Shown: positions 32,770 through 43,188 of the stretch, piece by piece
How positions within the stretch are numbered: the first letter of the stretch is position 1
Layout of the letters: every line of letters starts with the position of its first letter
From: Cladocopium goreaui
Taxonomy: Eukaryota > Sar > Dinophyceae > Suessiales > Symbiodiniaceae
Direction of reading: 5' to 3'
Length of the DNA: 64,000 bases
Assembly (NCBI GenBank): GCA_947184155.2
Contig: CAMXCT020001780.1
Location: 1-64,000, forward strand
The notes under the pieces: model-generated
Databases searched by the model: none
What the model saw: only the letters and a program-made list of their open reading frames with translations
What the model was told of the DNA's origin: nothing
Made by a program: the position numbers and the translations under genes

Positions 32770-33258
32770 TATACCAACCAGAAACATCTGCCACAGTCAA
32801 CTTAGTGAAATGTATTGTTGGTAGTAACAATACGCCCAGACGATTCGACTTGCCCAACATCACTTTTAGGGTTTTAGAGTTTTTGGGCTTTTAAGTGTTT
32901 AGCATGTTTTTTTTTTGATTTTTGCCATGGTTTCTAGATTCTGATGGTTTAGGGTTTACGGCTTCAGGGTTTGCGGACAGGTCCCCTACCTGTGCTTTTC
33001 AGGAATGCAAGAATGACCCATATACTTTACAGTGTCTTGAGAGTGCCTCCGGCAAAACGATGTGTTTAGTCGTAAGAATACAGGAAGCCCCAAATTTGGA
33101 CACAAAAATCAACATCCACCAATTTATATATAATTATACAATATATACTTACTAGCGCTCATATTATTACATATTTACATCCGGTAAACTCACCACTATT
33201 GCTGGTACCATCCCAAAGAAAATCCAGCCCCACGGGGCACATTCAGCACCATTCTGAG

Positions 33259-33315
33259 GTGAGCATGGAGAAAGTCACAGGACAAGACCTCTATGAGGTG
33301 CTCAGTGTCAGGGAC
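33259..33315 (+). CDS. protein kinase exon 2 (hinge, subdomain V)
   Basis: Acceptor ATTCTGAG|G, then VSMEKVTGQDLYEVLSVRD. MEK.xGxDLYE is the hinge and alpha-D start typical of Ser/Thr kinases. I choose the GTCCCT donor at 33316 because it keeps phase zero with exon 3. A MITE of family E begins about 20 bp after the exon, at the very start of the intron. Confidence 0.75.
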
Positions 33316-33334
33316 GTCCCTAAGTATTGTTAAA

Positions 33335-33452
33335 TGGAGGTTTCCTAAGTCATGGGGGTACCCGTAAATCATCCAGTCATTAGACTCCATCCTTAGTATT
33401 GAATCATATTGAATCTAATGGTATTGTGGATCCCCCATTTTAAGAAAACCCC
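33335..33452. mobile_element. MITE family E copy
   Basis: TGGAGGTTTCCTAAGTCATG at the left and CCATTTTAAGAAAACCCC at the right. It sits just inside the intron after kinase exon 2. Confidence 0.65.
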
Positions 33453-33714
33453 GAAGTTGAGTGACATATGAGTTAGGAACACAATAGCCTGGTTGATTGG
33501 TTAATGTGTTGGGATTCATACTGCCGCTGCTTATTGGGGATGGTGATAACCCGTACTGTACGAGAGAAGCCGTTTTCAACCAACTGCAGTAATTTTTAAT
33601 GGCTCATATGAGCCATGGTCAAATGGTCATCGATCCATCAATTGGAATTTATATTTCTTATCTTACCTTATCTTGTCTTATCTTACTGTCTTACTTGTAT
33701 CTTATCCTTTCTTA

Positions 33715-33965
33715 TCGTATTTTATCTTATCTCTCTATCTCTCTATCTCTCTATCTCTCTCTATCTATCTAATTATCTATCTATCTATCTATCTATCCAT
33801 CCATCCATCCATCCATCCATCTATCTATCTATCTATCTACAGTATCTATCTATCTATCTAGCTCTATCTATCTAGCTCTATCTATTTGAATCTATCTGAA
33901 TCTATTTGAATCTATCTGAATCCATCCATCCATCCATCCATCCATCTATCTACCTATCTATGTAT
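33715..33965. repeat. (CTAT)n microsatellite with ATCC block
   Basis: TCTCTATCTCTC passes into CTATCTATCTAT and CCATCCATCCAT. ORFs over it are artefacts. Confidence 0.9.
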
Positions 33966-34061
33966 ATATATATAAGCAAAGTTTTTTAAGTCATAAAAAA
34001 GGTGCTGATTGGGGGTTCAGCATTTTTGTGGCTTTGCCAATTCTTTGACCATCTTCGACAG

Positions 34062-34103
34062 GTGCTTACTGGGAAAGAACGTTTGTGTGAAGATGATCAG
34101 AAG
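34062..34103 (+). CDS. protein kinase exon 3
   Basis: Acceptor CTTCGACAG|G, 14 codons VLTGKERLCEDDQK, then GACCTG: a GA donor. The acidic CEDDQK leads straight into EVIRQIL of exon 4, as in the L.E..A..I..Q stretch before the alpha-E helix of Ser/Thr kinases. The frame would otherwise run on to a TAA 27 bp later. Confidence 0.65.
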
Positions 34104-34507
34104 GACCTGGGACTGGAAGTGGTCATCCAGGGCTAACGGTGGGAGGATCATTCCGAAAGACTATCACCAGGGCTCTAAGGCATCTCTAAGGCATCTCTGG
34201 AACCATTACCTGGGTTTGTTTAGTCGGTGATTTTGTTATTTTCCCAATGGACAATCCACCATTTGGGGAATCCATAGTGAATATTTTTTATTTTTTGGGG
34301 ACCCCTTAAGCAAATCCAAGATTAGTATGATCATTCTTGGGAATCCATGTTTCAGGTTACATGTTGAATTTAGGAGGTGTAATTTCGCTAAATGTGACGG
34401 GCTCTATGGCTTTGGCTCATGAACAATCATGGGTATTTTTATGGGAAATGATCCCACAGCAGGCTTATTCCAGGTTTGGGACTTAAAACCTATAACCTAT
34501 AACTGGA

Positions 34508-34628
34508 CTGGTTGGTGGTTTGGAACCATGGAATTTTGAATGACTTTCCAATTCAGTTGGGAATGGAATAATCATCCCAACTGTTACTCACTCCGTGATT
34601 TTTCAGAGGGGTTAGCAGCAACCACCAG
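34508..34628. mobile_element. MITE family A, diverged right end
   Basis: CTGGTTGGTGGTTTGGAACC at the left; the right end has decayed to ACCACCAG. The core GGGAATGGAATAATCATCCC and TTTTTCAGAGGGG are kept. Confidence 0.7.
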
Positions 34629-35058
34629 AACCGGTGGAATCTTCGGCTCCGGGATTATCCGAAGATATAGCAGATAGAATGCCAGAATAGAATGTCTGAA
34701 GATTATACCATATATATATATATATTCCAGATGATATGTCAGAAACTATGACAAGTAAGTGTCAGGGTGGGGATCACTCGAAGTAAAGTAATTTGGCACA
34801 ACTAAACCTTCAGATTGAAAAACAAACTGTCCAACAAATTGAGCAAATATCTTTCAAAACCAGCATTTTTTGTGAATTCTGATGACGTCACCACGATGTC
34901 GCCAAGCTGGGGATGGATCCAAACTGCGCGATATCTGATGCAAAAATGCCAATCCTAGCATCCCGAAATTTCCCCCATATGATCCCCCAAATGAAGAGCT
35001 CTGGAGGTATTTACTATTAGCTGGATGGGATTGTTGAATAGGGTATTTGGCTTTTGAT

Positions 35059-35251
35059 ATGGAGGTTTCCTAAGATGCAAGGCTACCCCAAATCAGCCAA
35101 GTCAGCCAGGACCATTTTAGTATACCAGGATCGCCCATTTTAGGAAACCCCATGGGTCCATAGGTGGCAATGATTCACCGTTTTGACTCGGAATCCCCAA
35201 TTCCTTTGAAACCCTTGCTGGCTTGGGGTACCCCCAGGTTAGGAAACCTCC
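35059..35251. mobile_element. MITE family E, compound copy
   Basis: ATGGAGGTTTCCTAAGATGC at the left and GGTTAGGAAACCTCCA at the right, with an internal CCATTTTAGGAAACCCC end at about 35131-35147. It may be two overlapping insertions. Confidence 0.6.
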
Positions 35252-35324
35252 AAATACAACATTAATCCCCTTGGTAGTAGGTGATTGGGGAATATGAGCC
35301 ATTGTACACACATATTAAATCATA

Positions 35325-35326
35325 TT

Positions 35327-35358
<32 letters not shown>

Positions 35359-35520
35359 ACCCATAATATATATATAGTTCAATATGTATATATACAATAT
35401 ATATACATGTGTATATATATATAGTTCAATATATATCTAACATGTACATATATATATATATTATATATATATAACCCGCATATAATATAATATATATATA
35501 TATATAACCCCTATATATAT
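35325..35520. repeat. TATA microsatellite
   Basis: Nearly uninterrupted TA dinucleotides with AACCC and CATG interruptions, ending about 50 bp before kinase exon 4's pyrimidine tract. Confidence 0.9.
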
Positions 35521-35576
35521 TAACCCATGTTTCTGGGGTCTGTCCAACCTTTGCCCACTTTGAATTTTCATCGCAG

Positions 35577-35635
35577 GAAGTCATCCGACAGATCCTCTGT
35601 GGCATTCGGGACCTTCACTCCTCTTGCATCCACAG
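35577..35635 (+). CDS. protein kinase exon 4 (alpha-E, subdomain VIa)
   Basis: Acceptor TCATCGCAG|G, then EVIRQILCGIRDLHSSCIHR up to the second base of the Arg codon, and a GTGCAG donor. I-x-x-L-H-x-x-x-I-H-R is the alpha-E helix leading to the catalytic loop. The split codon AG|G is completed by exon 5 at 37632, giving HRD. Confidence 0.9.
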
Positions 35636-35945
35636 GTGCAGCATGGGAAGCCTAAGAAAACATGCAGAATTTAGATGATTTTGATGGGTGATAATGGGTT
35701 AATACTGGGCTATTAACGGGTTAATAGTGGGTTCATGATGAGTGATGAATGGATGAATAGTGAATTCATAACGAGTTAATCATATTTCAAATATTGGGAT
35801 ATATGATATATATATATATATCTATCTATATACATATGTATGTATATAATTCATTACACTGCATATAACTACGAATATGATAGTCGGCATTGTCCAGTCC
35901 AATGGGGCACCCACGGCGGGCAAAGGTCCGAATGCCAGATAAAAC

Positions 35946-36087
35946 CAATGGGAGATCTTCAGGATCCTGAAATGGAGGTACTGTACCATATAAGGCCATA
36001 TTTTGTGGGGATATTCCCTTACATAGCCCTTACATAGGCCTTTATATGGTAGGTACCTCCATTTTAGGATCCTGAAATTCCCGTTGA
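35946..36087. mobile_element. MITE family C copy
   Basis: GATCTTCAGGATCCTGAAAT at the left and TTAGGATCCTGAAATTCCCG at the right; the GGTACTGTACC and ATTTTGTGGGGATATTCCC core blocks match the copies at 39134 and 46642. Flanked by TAAAA on both sides. Confidence 0.75.
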
Positions 36088-36265
36088 TAAAAATGTCGGA
36101 TAGAATGCCAGAAAAATTATAGATCAGAAGTAATGTCAGAAGTAATGTCAGTTGGTGGTGGTGGGGGTTGATACTGAGTGAATAATGGGTTGTCAATGGG
36201 TTATTTTTATGGGGTAATCAGAAGGATTTATTAGGATGTATCTACTGATATATTTGTATTGTATA

Positions 36266-36370
36266 TACCCTCTGGTAAATTAACATAGACCCTGAACATT
36301 ACCAATTTTTGGTGGAAACTAATCTTCCAACCCCTATCTGCCAGGGTCTATGTTAATTTACTGGAGGGTA
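36266..36370. mobile_element. MITE family B, subfamily 2
   Basis: TACCCTCTGGTAAATTAACA at the left and TTAATTTACTGGAGGGTA at the right. The core GGAAACTAATCTTCCAACCC is shared with 53982-54088 but not with the other family B copies. CATAGACCCTG and CAGGGTCTATG extend the inverted ends. Confidence 0.8.
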
Positions 36371-36404
36371 AATAGTTGGGATTTTCCAACAATGGTACCC
36401 GGCG

Positions 36405-36515
36405 AAAGTCCCCGGCTGATTTTGACATCACAGTGACTTGGTCCCAACGTCACGCACTTGGGACCAGCCTTGCGATCGCTGGAGCCCATACAGCGTTTGA
36501 GCGTATGTGGCAATG
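36405..36515 (+). CDS. coding-like island in kinase intron
   Basis: A plus frame reads PADFDITVTWSQRHALGTSL and AIAGAHTAFERMWQ to TGA near 36515. Codon bias is coding-like and a splice site near 36400 is possible. The kinase needs nothing between exons 4 and 5, so this is either an alternative exon, a trapped fragment or another gene. Confidence 0.35.
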
Positions 36516-36517
36516 AG

Positions 36518-36650
36518 TCAAAAGCTTGGTAGCTTGATAGCTAAGTTGGTGCAAATAACTCCAATAACTATATATGGTTTATGGTACTTATAACTATAGT
36601 TACTGGGCTTTATAAACCAACTTATAAATCTTATAACTGGTGGGCCTCAC
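36518..36650. mobile_element. MITE family F copy
   Basis: GCTAAGTTGGTGCAAATAAC at the left and GGCTTTATAAACCAACTTAT near the right, ending GGTGGGCCTCAC. Confidence 0.55.
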
Positions 36651-36675
36651 ATCTTAGGTACCCCCAAATGGCTGG

Positions 36676-36788
36676 CTGGTTGGTGGTTGAAATATGTTTT
36701 TCATTGTTTTTTCCCATCATATTGTGACTCTCACAATCCCAACTGACGAACTCAGATTTTTCAGAGGGGTAGGTCAACCACCAACCAG
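36676..36788. mobile_element. MITE family A copy with CTGG duplication
   Basis: CTGGTTGGTGGTTGAAATAT ... CCACCAACCAG, flanked on both sides by CTGG (36672-36675 and 36789-36792), a clear 4-bp target duplication. The core has the TCCCAACTGACGAACTCAGA block. Confidence 0.8.
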
Positions 36789-36956
36789 CTGGCTTATGGA
36801 TGATTATTCTCCAAAATATGGTAGCAGGTTTTGACCCATCCCCATGTGAGGATGCCAATGAAATATGTCGGATGTCAGGAATTTCATGTCACTTTGGGGG
36901 CATCACCTGAAGGGAGTGTTCTATTCAAAAAAAGACGCAACATAATATTGTTGCAT

Positions 36957-37012
36957 GGGATAATGATGGGATAATGATGGGATAATGATGGGATAATGAT
37001 GGGATAATGATG
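36957..37012. repeat. 11-bp tandem repeat, 5 copies
   Basis: GGGATAATGAT repeated five times without change. Confidence 0.9.
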
Positions 37013-37078
37013 GTTAGTACTAGGAAGATATGGTTAAATAGAACCATTAATAACCAATAAAGATGTAGTTAGTAATGG

Positions 37079-37226
37079 TTACTTGGTGGTTCATCTCACG
37101 AATCCTAAGTAGGTTTTAACCCTGCTGATTTCACGATAAGTACGCTACTGTATTCATCCACTGAAAACACTGGGGTGAACTAACCTACTGTAGCTACTTA
37201 CTAGGTGGGATGAGCCACCAAGTAAC
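37079..37226. mobile_element. MITE family D copy
   Basis: GTTACTTGGTGGTTCATCTC at the left and TGGGATGAGCCACCAAGTAA at the right, with GGTGAACTAACCTACT inside. Confidence 0.7.
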
Positions 37227-37445
37227 CACAATATTGAGCCACCAGGTACTTGTAGCCATTATCAACCAAGTATTAATCCAATTATCCCAGATACACCTTT
37301 TACACCATCTATAAATCCTCATCATTAAACCCCATTCATAGCCTATGAAATCCCGAGGCCATTGACTATCTGCAGTTGACAGCTACTGGCTTACAACACC
37401 ATTTAACTGAGATGTAACTATATCCATTATCATCCCATGTATAAC

Positions 37446-37549
37446 CTGGTTGGTGGTTTTGGAACATGAATTTTATGAATTTCCATTCAGTTGGGAATCA
37501 TGATCCCAACTGGACTTTCAGATTTTTCAGAGGGGTCAACCACCAACCA
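37446..37549. mobile_element. MITE family A copy
   Basis: CTGGTTGGTGGTTTTGGAAC ... CAACCACCAACCAG. The right end is about 80 bp upstream of kinase exon 5. Confidence 0.8.
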
Positions 37550-37631
37550 GTGTGCCATGGCACTGCCACTCTGGAACAACTCACCAACTTTTTGTCCGTT
37601 GCTTTCAACGAATTTCTGGAATTTCTGGCAG

Positions 37632-37665
37632 GGACATCAAGCTGGAGAACATCATGTTGGCGCGG
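37632..37665 (+). CDS. protein kinase exon 5 (catalytic loop, VIb)
   Basis: Acceptor TTTCTGGCAG|G. The first base completes Arg from exon 4, then DIKLENIMLAR. Joined, this gives HRDIKLEN: catalytic Asp, the phosphate-contacting Lys and the Mg-binding Asn are all present, so activity is expected as far as this loop goes. The donor may be GTGCGC at 37666, or a GC site at 37681 that would add VRRGDIF. The frame otherwise stops at 37703. Confidence 0.9.
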
Positions 37666-38038
37666 GTGCGCAGGGGCGACATTTTTGCCCCTCGTCGTTG
37701 ACTTGACTCGTCGCAACACGATGTTTCAAAGGCGGCCTGTTTTTTCACCAGCAGGTTGAAATTTCAACACTTACGAAGTAGCTTATGAGCCTGATTATAA
37801 GATGTTATAAGTGGGATAAGTAGGGTGAATCCACTTATAACTAAGGTTATAACCTACTTAGGATTCGTGGGATGAGCCACCAAGTAATATGCCAGAGTTG
37901 ACCATCACATATGACAGTCAATGATTGGATTAGTTTGTTAAGAGTAAACTTGCAGCAAACGGTGTTTCGTTCTACCCCAAAGATTTTCGATTCCTGCGAA
38001 CTGGCCTTTGATGTCTGGGAATTCCATTCCTAATGACA

Positions 38039-38150
38039 TACCCTCCGGTAAACTGTCCCATAACCATGGAAAATCACCATGCTATTAATGGGTAAATCAA
38101 CTATTTCTATGGCCATTTTCAATAGCAAACTGTGAGTTTACCAGAGGGTA
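38039..38150. mobile_element. MITE family B copy
   Basis: TACCCTCCGGTAAACTGTCC at the left and GTGAGTTTACCAGAGGGTA at the right; core GGGTAAATCAACTATTTCTA. Confidence 0.8.
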
Positions 38151-38862
38151 AACAGAAGCAAAAGAAGTTGGAGAAACGTTTTGGAACGTATCAGGAGCCT
38201 CCACTGGCCGGATTCTGCACATGTGGGACGTTGAGTTGGATATAACCATGAAGAAAACGGTGATAGTTGTGCCGGCAAAATGGAGGTTTAACCAGCAGAG
38301 TGCTTTGACCACTCGCATTTTCGAGAATTTAATACTTGAATTTTTATGTAAACAGACCTGAGAGGGCAATCTAGTACAGTTCCTAATTTACAAGGCGAGG
38401 ACCCGGAGTCGTAAGTTGGTTTATAACCACCATTAACTATAGTATTATAGTTACATCTACCATAAACCATAGATAACTTTAGATAACCTAGTTATTTGCA
38501 CATCCTTAGCTATCGTGTGGGCATGTTGAGGAACCATTTCTTCCTAAGTCCCTGATGCTTTTGGTACCGGGTCAGAAGTTGGTCGTAGGCAATGGTTGCC
38601 AATCAATTGCCTGTCTTTATGTTCGTTCAAGCGTTCAAAAAACAACACCTTTTCTCCAAAAAGTAAAAAATAGTTGTTGTTTCTGTGTAAAATATGTTTC
38701 CAAAAAGCATGTTTGGTATGTCCAACCAAATTTCATTACATGGAACAAACCACACGTTCGTTGGATTCAACCCCCCACTGCAATGCTAAGAGTTCTCTCC
38801 TGGATGTGCAGCTGAGATAGGATCACGAAGTTTATAGCGGATATTATAACCGTAAGGCAATA

Positions 38863-38975
38863 TACCCTCTGTTAAACTAACAGTTTGCTATTGAAAATGG
38901 CCATAGAAACAGTTGATTTACCCATTAACAGCATGGTGATTTTTCATAGTTATGTAAACGTGTACCAGAGGGAAA
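38863..38975. mobile_element. MITE family B copy abutting family E
   Basis: TACCCTCTGTTAAACTAACA at the left and TGTACCAGAGGG at the right; seven bases later a family E element begins. Confidence 0.7.
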
Positions 38976-38981
38976 CCTACA

Positions 38982-39100
38982 TGGAGGTTTCCTAAGTCAT
39001 GGGCTAATGGGGGTACCCCCAGTTATCATCCATTTTTCTTGGGGATTTTCCCGTAAATCATCCAGCTATTGGGAGTACCACCATTTTAGGAAACCCCCAT
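38982..39100. mobile_element. MITE family E copy
   Basis: TGGAGGTTTCCTAAGTCATG at the left and CCATTTTAGGAAACCCCCA at the right, with GGGGGTACCCCCAG. Confidence 0.75.
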
Positions 39101-39133
39101 ACCATATATACCCTTCTATAGATCAACATAGAC

Positions 39134-39306
39134 CAATGGCCATTTCAGGATCCTAGATTGGAGATACCTACCATATGTAAGGCCTATGTAAGGCCTATGT
39201 AAGGCCTATGTAAGGCCTATGTAAGGCCTATGTAAGGGAATATCCCCACAAAATATGGCATTATATGGTACAGTACCTCCATTTCAGGATCCTGAAATGA
39301 CCATTG
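39134..39306. mobile_element. MITE family C with internal 11-bp expansion
   Basis: CAATGGCCATTTCAGGATCC at the left, CAGGATCCTGAAATGACCAT at the right. In the core, GTAAGGCCTAT is repeated about six times (39176-39236), where other copies have it once or twice, so the element has grown by internal slippage. Confidence 0.8.
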
Positions 39307-39414
39307 ATGTGGGAAAACCACCATCAATGTAGATCATTGTCCGAATGGGACACCTTTTACATGATTTTACCACATCTATATCAACGTTTACTGTACCCCA
39401 TTTATAACCCATAC

Positions 39415-39528
39415 AGTGATGGCCCTTAAGAGTTATAGATGTTATTATAACTCCAATAATTATCGATAACTAAGGTGATAAATCATTGTAAGCCCATTTA
39501 CAACTGTTAAGGGCCATAAGTGTATGTA
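39415..39528. mobile_element. MITE family F2 copy
   Basis: GTGATGGCCCTTAAGAGTTA at the left and AACTGTTAAGGGCCATAA at the right. Confidence 0.65.
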
Positions 39529-39535
39529 ACCAAAA

Positions 39536-39639
39536 CTGGTTGGTGGTTCGGAACATTTTATATTTTTCCATAGATTGGAAATAATAAATAATCCCAACTG
39601 ACTTTCATGTTTTTCAGAGGGGTTGAAACCACCAACCAG
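39536..39639. mobile_element. MITE family A copy
   Basis: CTGGTTGGTGGTTCGGAACA ... GAAACCACCAACCAG; core with AATAATCCCAACTGACTTTC. Confidence 0.8.
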
Positions 39640-39803
39640 GTATATATATATAATATACCAGTGAAATCCAGTGAATCTCAATTCAAAATCACCTAACTCC
39701 TCCTCACTCACCAGGAAATCCCTAAGTTCCATCAACAAAATCCTGGGGTATGATATGGTTAGTATATCCACGCTCCGAGAGATTCCTTGGATGTACCGCC
39801 GAG

Positions 39804-39857
39804 ATCAAAATTATCGACTTCGACACCATTCAGCCGCTTTCGAAAGCTGGACACATT
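39804..39857 (+). CDS. protein kinase exon 6 (subdomain VII, IDFD)
   Basis: The frame reads IKIIDFDTIQPLSKAGHI before a GTGAGC donor. The Mg-binding Asp is present, but the usual DFG glycine is replaced by Asp (DFD). The acceptor is either GCCGAG|A at 39803 or slightly upstream; the latter would add a few residues. The next exon continues GTDQY in phase, as the activation loop should. Confidence 0.85.
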
Positions 39858-39970
39858 GTGAGCCTTGGCCGACGATTTTCTTTCGGTCTAACAGTGTGGG
39901 GCCCCGCAGTTACAAGTTGGTTTATAAACTATACATACCATAAACCATAGCATTCAGCCACTTTTTTCAG

Positions 39971-40057
39971 GCAACTGAACGCGATCTTGGGGGCCCCCAT
40001 CGGGGATGGATTTCGTGGCTGAACCATCCCAAGATTGGTGGCCACAAGTTTGCAGGT
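39971..40057 (+). CDS. coding-like island in kinase intron
   Basis: Behind a TTTTTTCAG acceptor one frame reads ATERDLGGPHRGWISWLNHP then KIGGHKFAG and ends at GCAG|GTTGG. Another frame reads QLNAILGAPIGDGFRG to a stop. The kinase does not need it between exons 6 and 7. Possibly an exon of a nested gene. Confidence 0.3.
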
Positions 40058-40191
40058 TGGTGAGTTATTGTAATTTATATAGCCAGAAGTAATGGGGAAG
40101 ATGTGTATCTTTAGGGAAGGCTGAATATGAATGCAATTGTGGCTCTTTACCAGGCTTATAATCCCATTGAAGTATATTTAAGTAATGTATT

Positions 40192-40319
40192 ACAATGTGG
40201 CGCCCCCGCAATAGCTAAGTTAATTTATAGCTTAAAACTCCAACTATGCTTTATGATACTTCCAACTATAGTTTATGGGCTTTATAAACCAACAAACATC
40301 TCTGGGGGGCCACATTGTA
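40192..40319. mobile_element. MITE family F, best copy
   Basis: ACAATGTGGCGCCCCC and GGGGGGCCACATTGT form the ends; AGCTAAGTTAATTTATAG and TTTATAAACCAAC are the subterminal blocks. Confidence 0.75.
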
Positions 40320-40490
40320 GTTGCAGCATTTATAATCCTAGGAACTTATAACATTTATAATAGTTTATAATAGTTTACAGCTGTTATAATAGTTTATAAC
40401 TGTTATAAACCCCGTATAAGTTGGTTTATCCAATTGTTGTTTACAACTGTTTTCAGGGCCATAACTCGTTCCATGAATGAAAGTTCACGT

Positions 40491-40615
40491 GGAGTGGTGC
40501 CCGTTCGATAGCTAATTAAGTTGGTGCGAATAACTCCAATAACTCTGGTTTATAGGCAATATATCTATAGTTTTCATGGGCTTATAAGCAATTTATAACT
40601 GGGAGACACTACCTT
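40491..40615. mobile_element. MITE family F copy
   Basis: GTGGTGCCCGTTCGATAGCT at the left and GGGAGACACTACC at the right. Confidence 0.55.
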
Positions 40616-40802
40616 GCAGCAGAGAACCACTTTGATGTCATGAATGAAGCAACTTGACACTCCAGTGAACCATCCCATTGTTTGATTATTTGGTTGGTTG
40701 AACATTGAATCAGCAGTGACAGATCTTTCTTTTTCCGGTCTAGAGTCTAGGTCTAGCGTCTAGGTCTCGAGTCTAGGTCTAGAGTTTAGAGCTCAATTTT
40801 CA

Positions 40803-41060
40803 AACGTCAGTCATTTGCCACTCACTGGCTAGCATTTGGAGATATTTCGGGTACTGGCTTAGGCACTGAGCCTCGAAGCCGCGTAGAAAGCTGATTGCTG
40901 CTTGACAGAGCTCAACATCTACCACCCAAACTTCCAGCAAGCCTACGAGTCGTTTGTGCTGGCAAAGTCTTGCAGCAGTAGCTACAATGGGAAACAAAGC
41001 AGCCTTCTTGCCAGCTGGGATGGTGCCTCGAGTTTGCAGGAGGTTGGACATGGCCTCGTA
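40803..41060 (-). CDS. minus-strand terminal exon, unknown protein
   Basis: The minus strand reads about 85 codons of helical, Ala/Leu-rich sequence (NRAYEAMSNLLQTRGTIPAG, then KKAALFPIVATAARLCQHKR) and VVDVELCQAAISFLRGFEAQ, ending in a stop near 40800. Codon use is clearly coding-like on this strand, while plus frames are choppy. It lies inside a kinase intron in the opposite orientation, so it would be a nested antisense gene or a fragment. Family unknown. Confidence 0.5.
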
Positions 41061-41179
41061 AGCCCTGTTACTAAATGCATATTTTGTATACACCCATATA
41101 CACCCCAATGCTTCACACTTAATGTGGTAAACTCAACGTATACACTCTCCAAAATTGGATGTTTACTTTAGGGTTTACC

Positions 41180-42490
41180 ACACAAACGTTGTTTCAGGTA
41201 TCAACCCGAAAATGGGGTGTGTTAATAGTGCTCTTAATATCTATAATGATATATAATATGCGTTTATATGTTGTAAGCTAACAGACTATAGATGTAATAT
41301 CAATAGTATATATATATACGTATGTTTCAAGAATACACTGTAGCGTAAGACATATCAACACAAAATAACATAATACAATATGTATGTATATATATAACGG
41401 TATAATATTATATTTTATTTTAATATAGCATAGAATACTATCATATGTTAAGTTATCATTTTTCCAATAGGGTCGGTGTCACAATAATAAGATGACGTTT
41501 ATCATGTGACATTGCATAATAATATAGGAAAACATATGTAAATTCAATACAATACTGTTTAACCTAAGATAATAACAATATGACTTGATATATAACATGA
41601 TTTGTATACAATCTAACATCCATATATAATCTACAATATGCAATCAATTTATGATAGGAAATAGTGTTGCGTTTCTATTGTTGTTGGTATACGTCATTTT
41701 TTGTTGATGAAATGTAACATAAACGGATACAATCATATTACTTTCATATTTTATATACAGCTCAGTTTGATACAACATATAGTCAACATGGTTTAACATA
41801 GTTTTAGATATTATATATAATTTGATAATATATAACAATATAGCTTACTGTGATACACTATGATATGATATAGCATTTTGTGATACATATACACATATAA
41901 TATGTTATGATATTATGGTATTGAACCAAATTGATTTCTTTAACAATATCATATCGTCCAATTACACACGGTAGAATATATGGACATACTGTGGATGGTT
42001 GCGAAATCCTGCACCAGCTTGGATGGTTGAAACCCAAACAACATAAGGAGATTAGCCACCTATCAACTGGTATTTTAATGGGATTTTCCATGCAATAAAC
42101 CAACCATTTTTGGATACCTCCATTGACAGACACCTCCATACATGTTCATTATATTCACTGTATAGATATATTATTGCATTAGTGAATATAGTGATAATAA
42201 ATATATCTATATATTAGTGATATAATATTATATTCTCCATATAATTTCCACTGTATAATATGATATTATATTTCAATATTCTTAAATTGAACCGAATTGA
42301 TTTATTATAATATTCTTAAATTGAACCGAATTGATTTATTATAACATCATATTGTTCAATTACACACGGTAGAATATATGGACATTGTGATAATAAACAT
42401 ATCATATATATATATTAGTGATATAATATGATATTCTGCATATATTTTCCATGAAATAAACCAGGAATTTTTGGATACCTCCATTGATGG
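41180..42490. repeat. AT-rich block with ~395-bp offset duplication
   Basis: AATTACACACGGTAGAATAT with its 5' TTGAACC..ATTGATTT context occurs near 41930-41987 and 42325-42385. An AATAAACCA...TTTTTGGATACCTCCATTGA segment follows each (42085-42127 and 42440-42487). The second copy lost about 45 bp between them. No gene seen. Confidence 0.65.
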
Positions 42491-42526
42491 AACCACCCAT
42501 ATATTTCATATTCATTCCATCTCCCC

Positions 42527-42625
42527 AGGAAAGATCGAAAGGTCACAATCGTAGCTGGACCCGAAAACTGGGTCAAAGGGCTTGGCTGGTCGTTGGAGAC
42601 GGTCCTGCCATGGAAATATGGCTTA
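42527..42625 (+). CDS. coding-like island in kinase intron
   Basis: After TCTCCCCAG the plus strand reads RKDRKVTIVAGPENWVKGLG then WSLETVLPWKYGLA. Codon use is good, but the island is not needed by the kinase, whose exons 6 and 7 join directly. Function unknown. Confidence 0.35.
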
Positions 42626-43077
42626 GCAATGGATCAACAATGGTCAATAATAGGTATTTATTGGGATTGTTTGATGATAATAATGGTTAATAACCCTACT
42701 TGGTGGTTCATCCCACTTACAAAGTAGCTTAGTACTGGGAAACTTTTGGGAAAATGTTGGGAAAATGTTGGGAAAATATGGTTTAACCATGGTTCATGAT
42801 AGTTAATATTGTGGTTACTTGGTGGTGAACTAGCCGCGAATCCGAAGTAGGTAGTTAGTTCACCCTGGTGATTTCAGTGGGTTTTCAGTAGGCTATTCAT
42901 CCACTGCACCAATAACTTGGATATCTCACCCCATCCAAAGAGTGTTTTCCTGGGAAACAAAGTAATCCCTTCCTCGGTTCATATTAAACACCCCCTCAAC
43001 GAAACCATGGTTTAGTAGGGAATTTCCACATTCCATTGGGACCATTGATGGGGTGCTTCATATTAGGCTGATGGGAT

Positions 43078-43188
43078 TACCCTCTGGTTATTTAACATAG
43101 CCATGGTATAGATGGCCCATAGAAATAGATGGTTTACCTATTAATAGCATGGTGATTTTCCATGGCTATGTTAAATAACCAGATGGTA
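43078..43188. mobile_element. MITE family B copy, extended ends
   Basis: TACCCTCTGGTTATTTAACA at the left and TGTTAAATAACCAGATGGTA at the right give long inverted ends that differ from GTAAAC-type copies. Confidence 0.8.
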
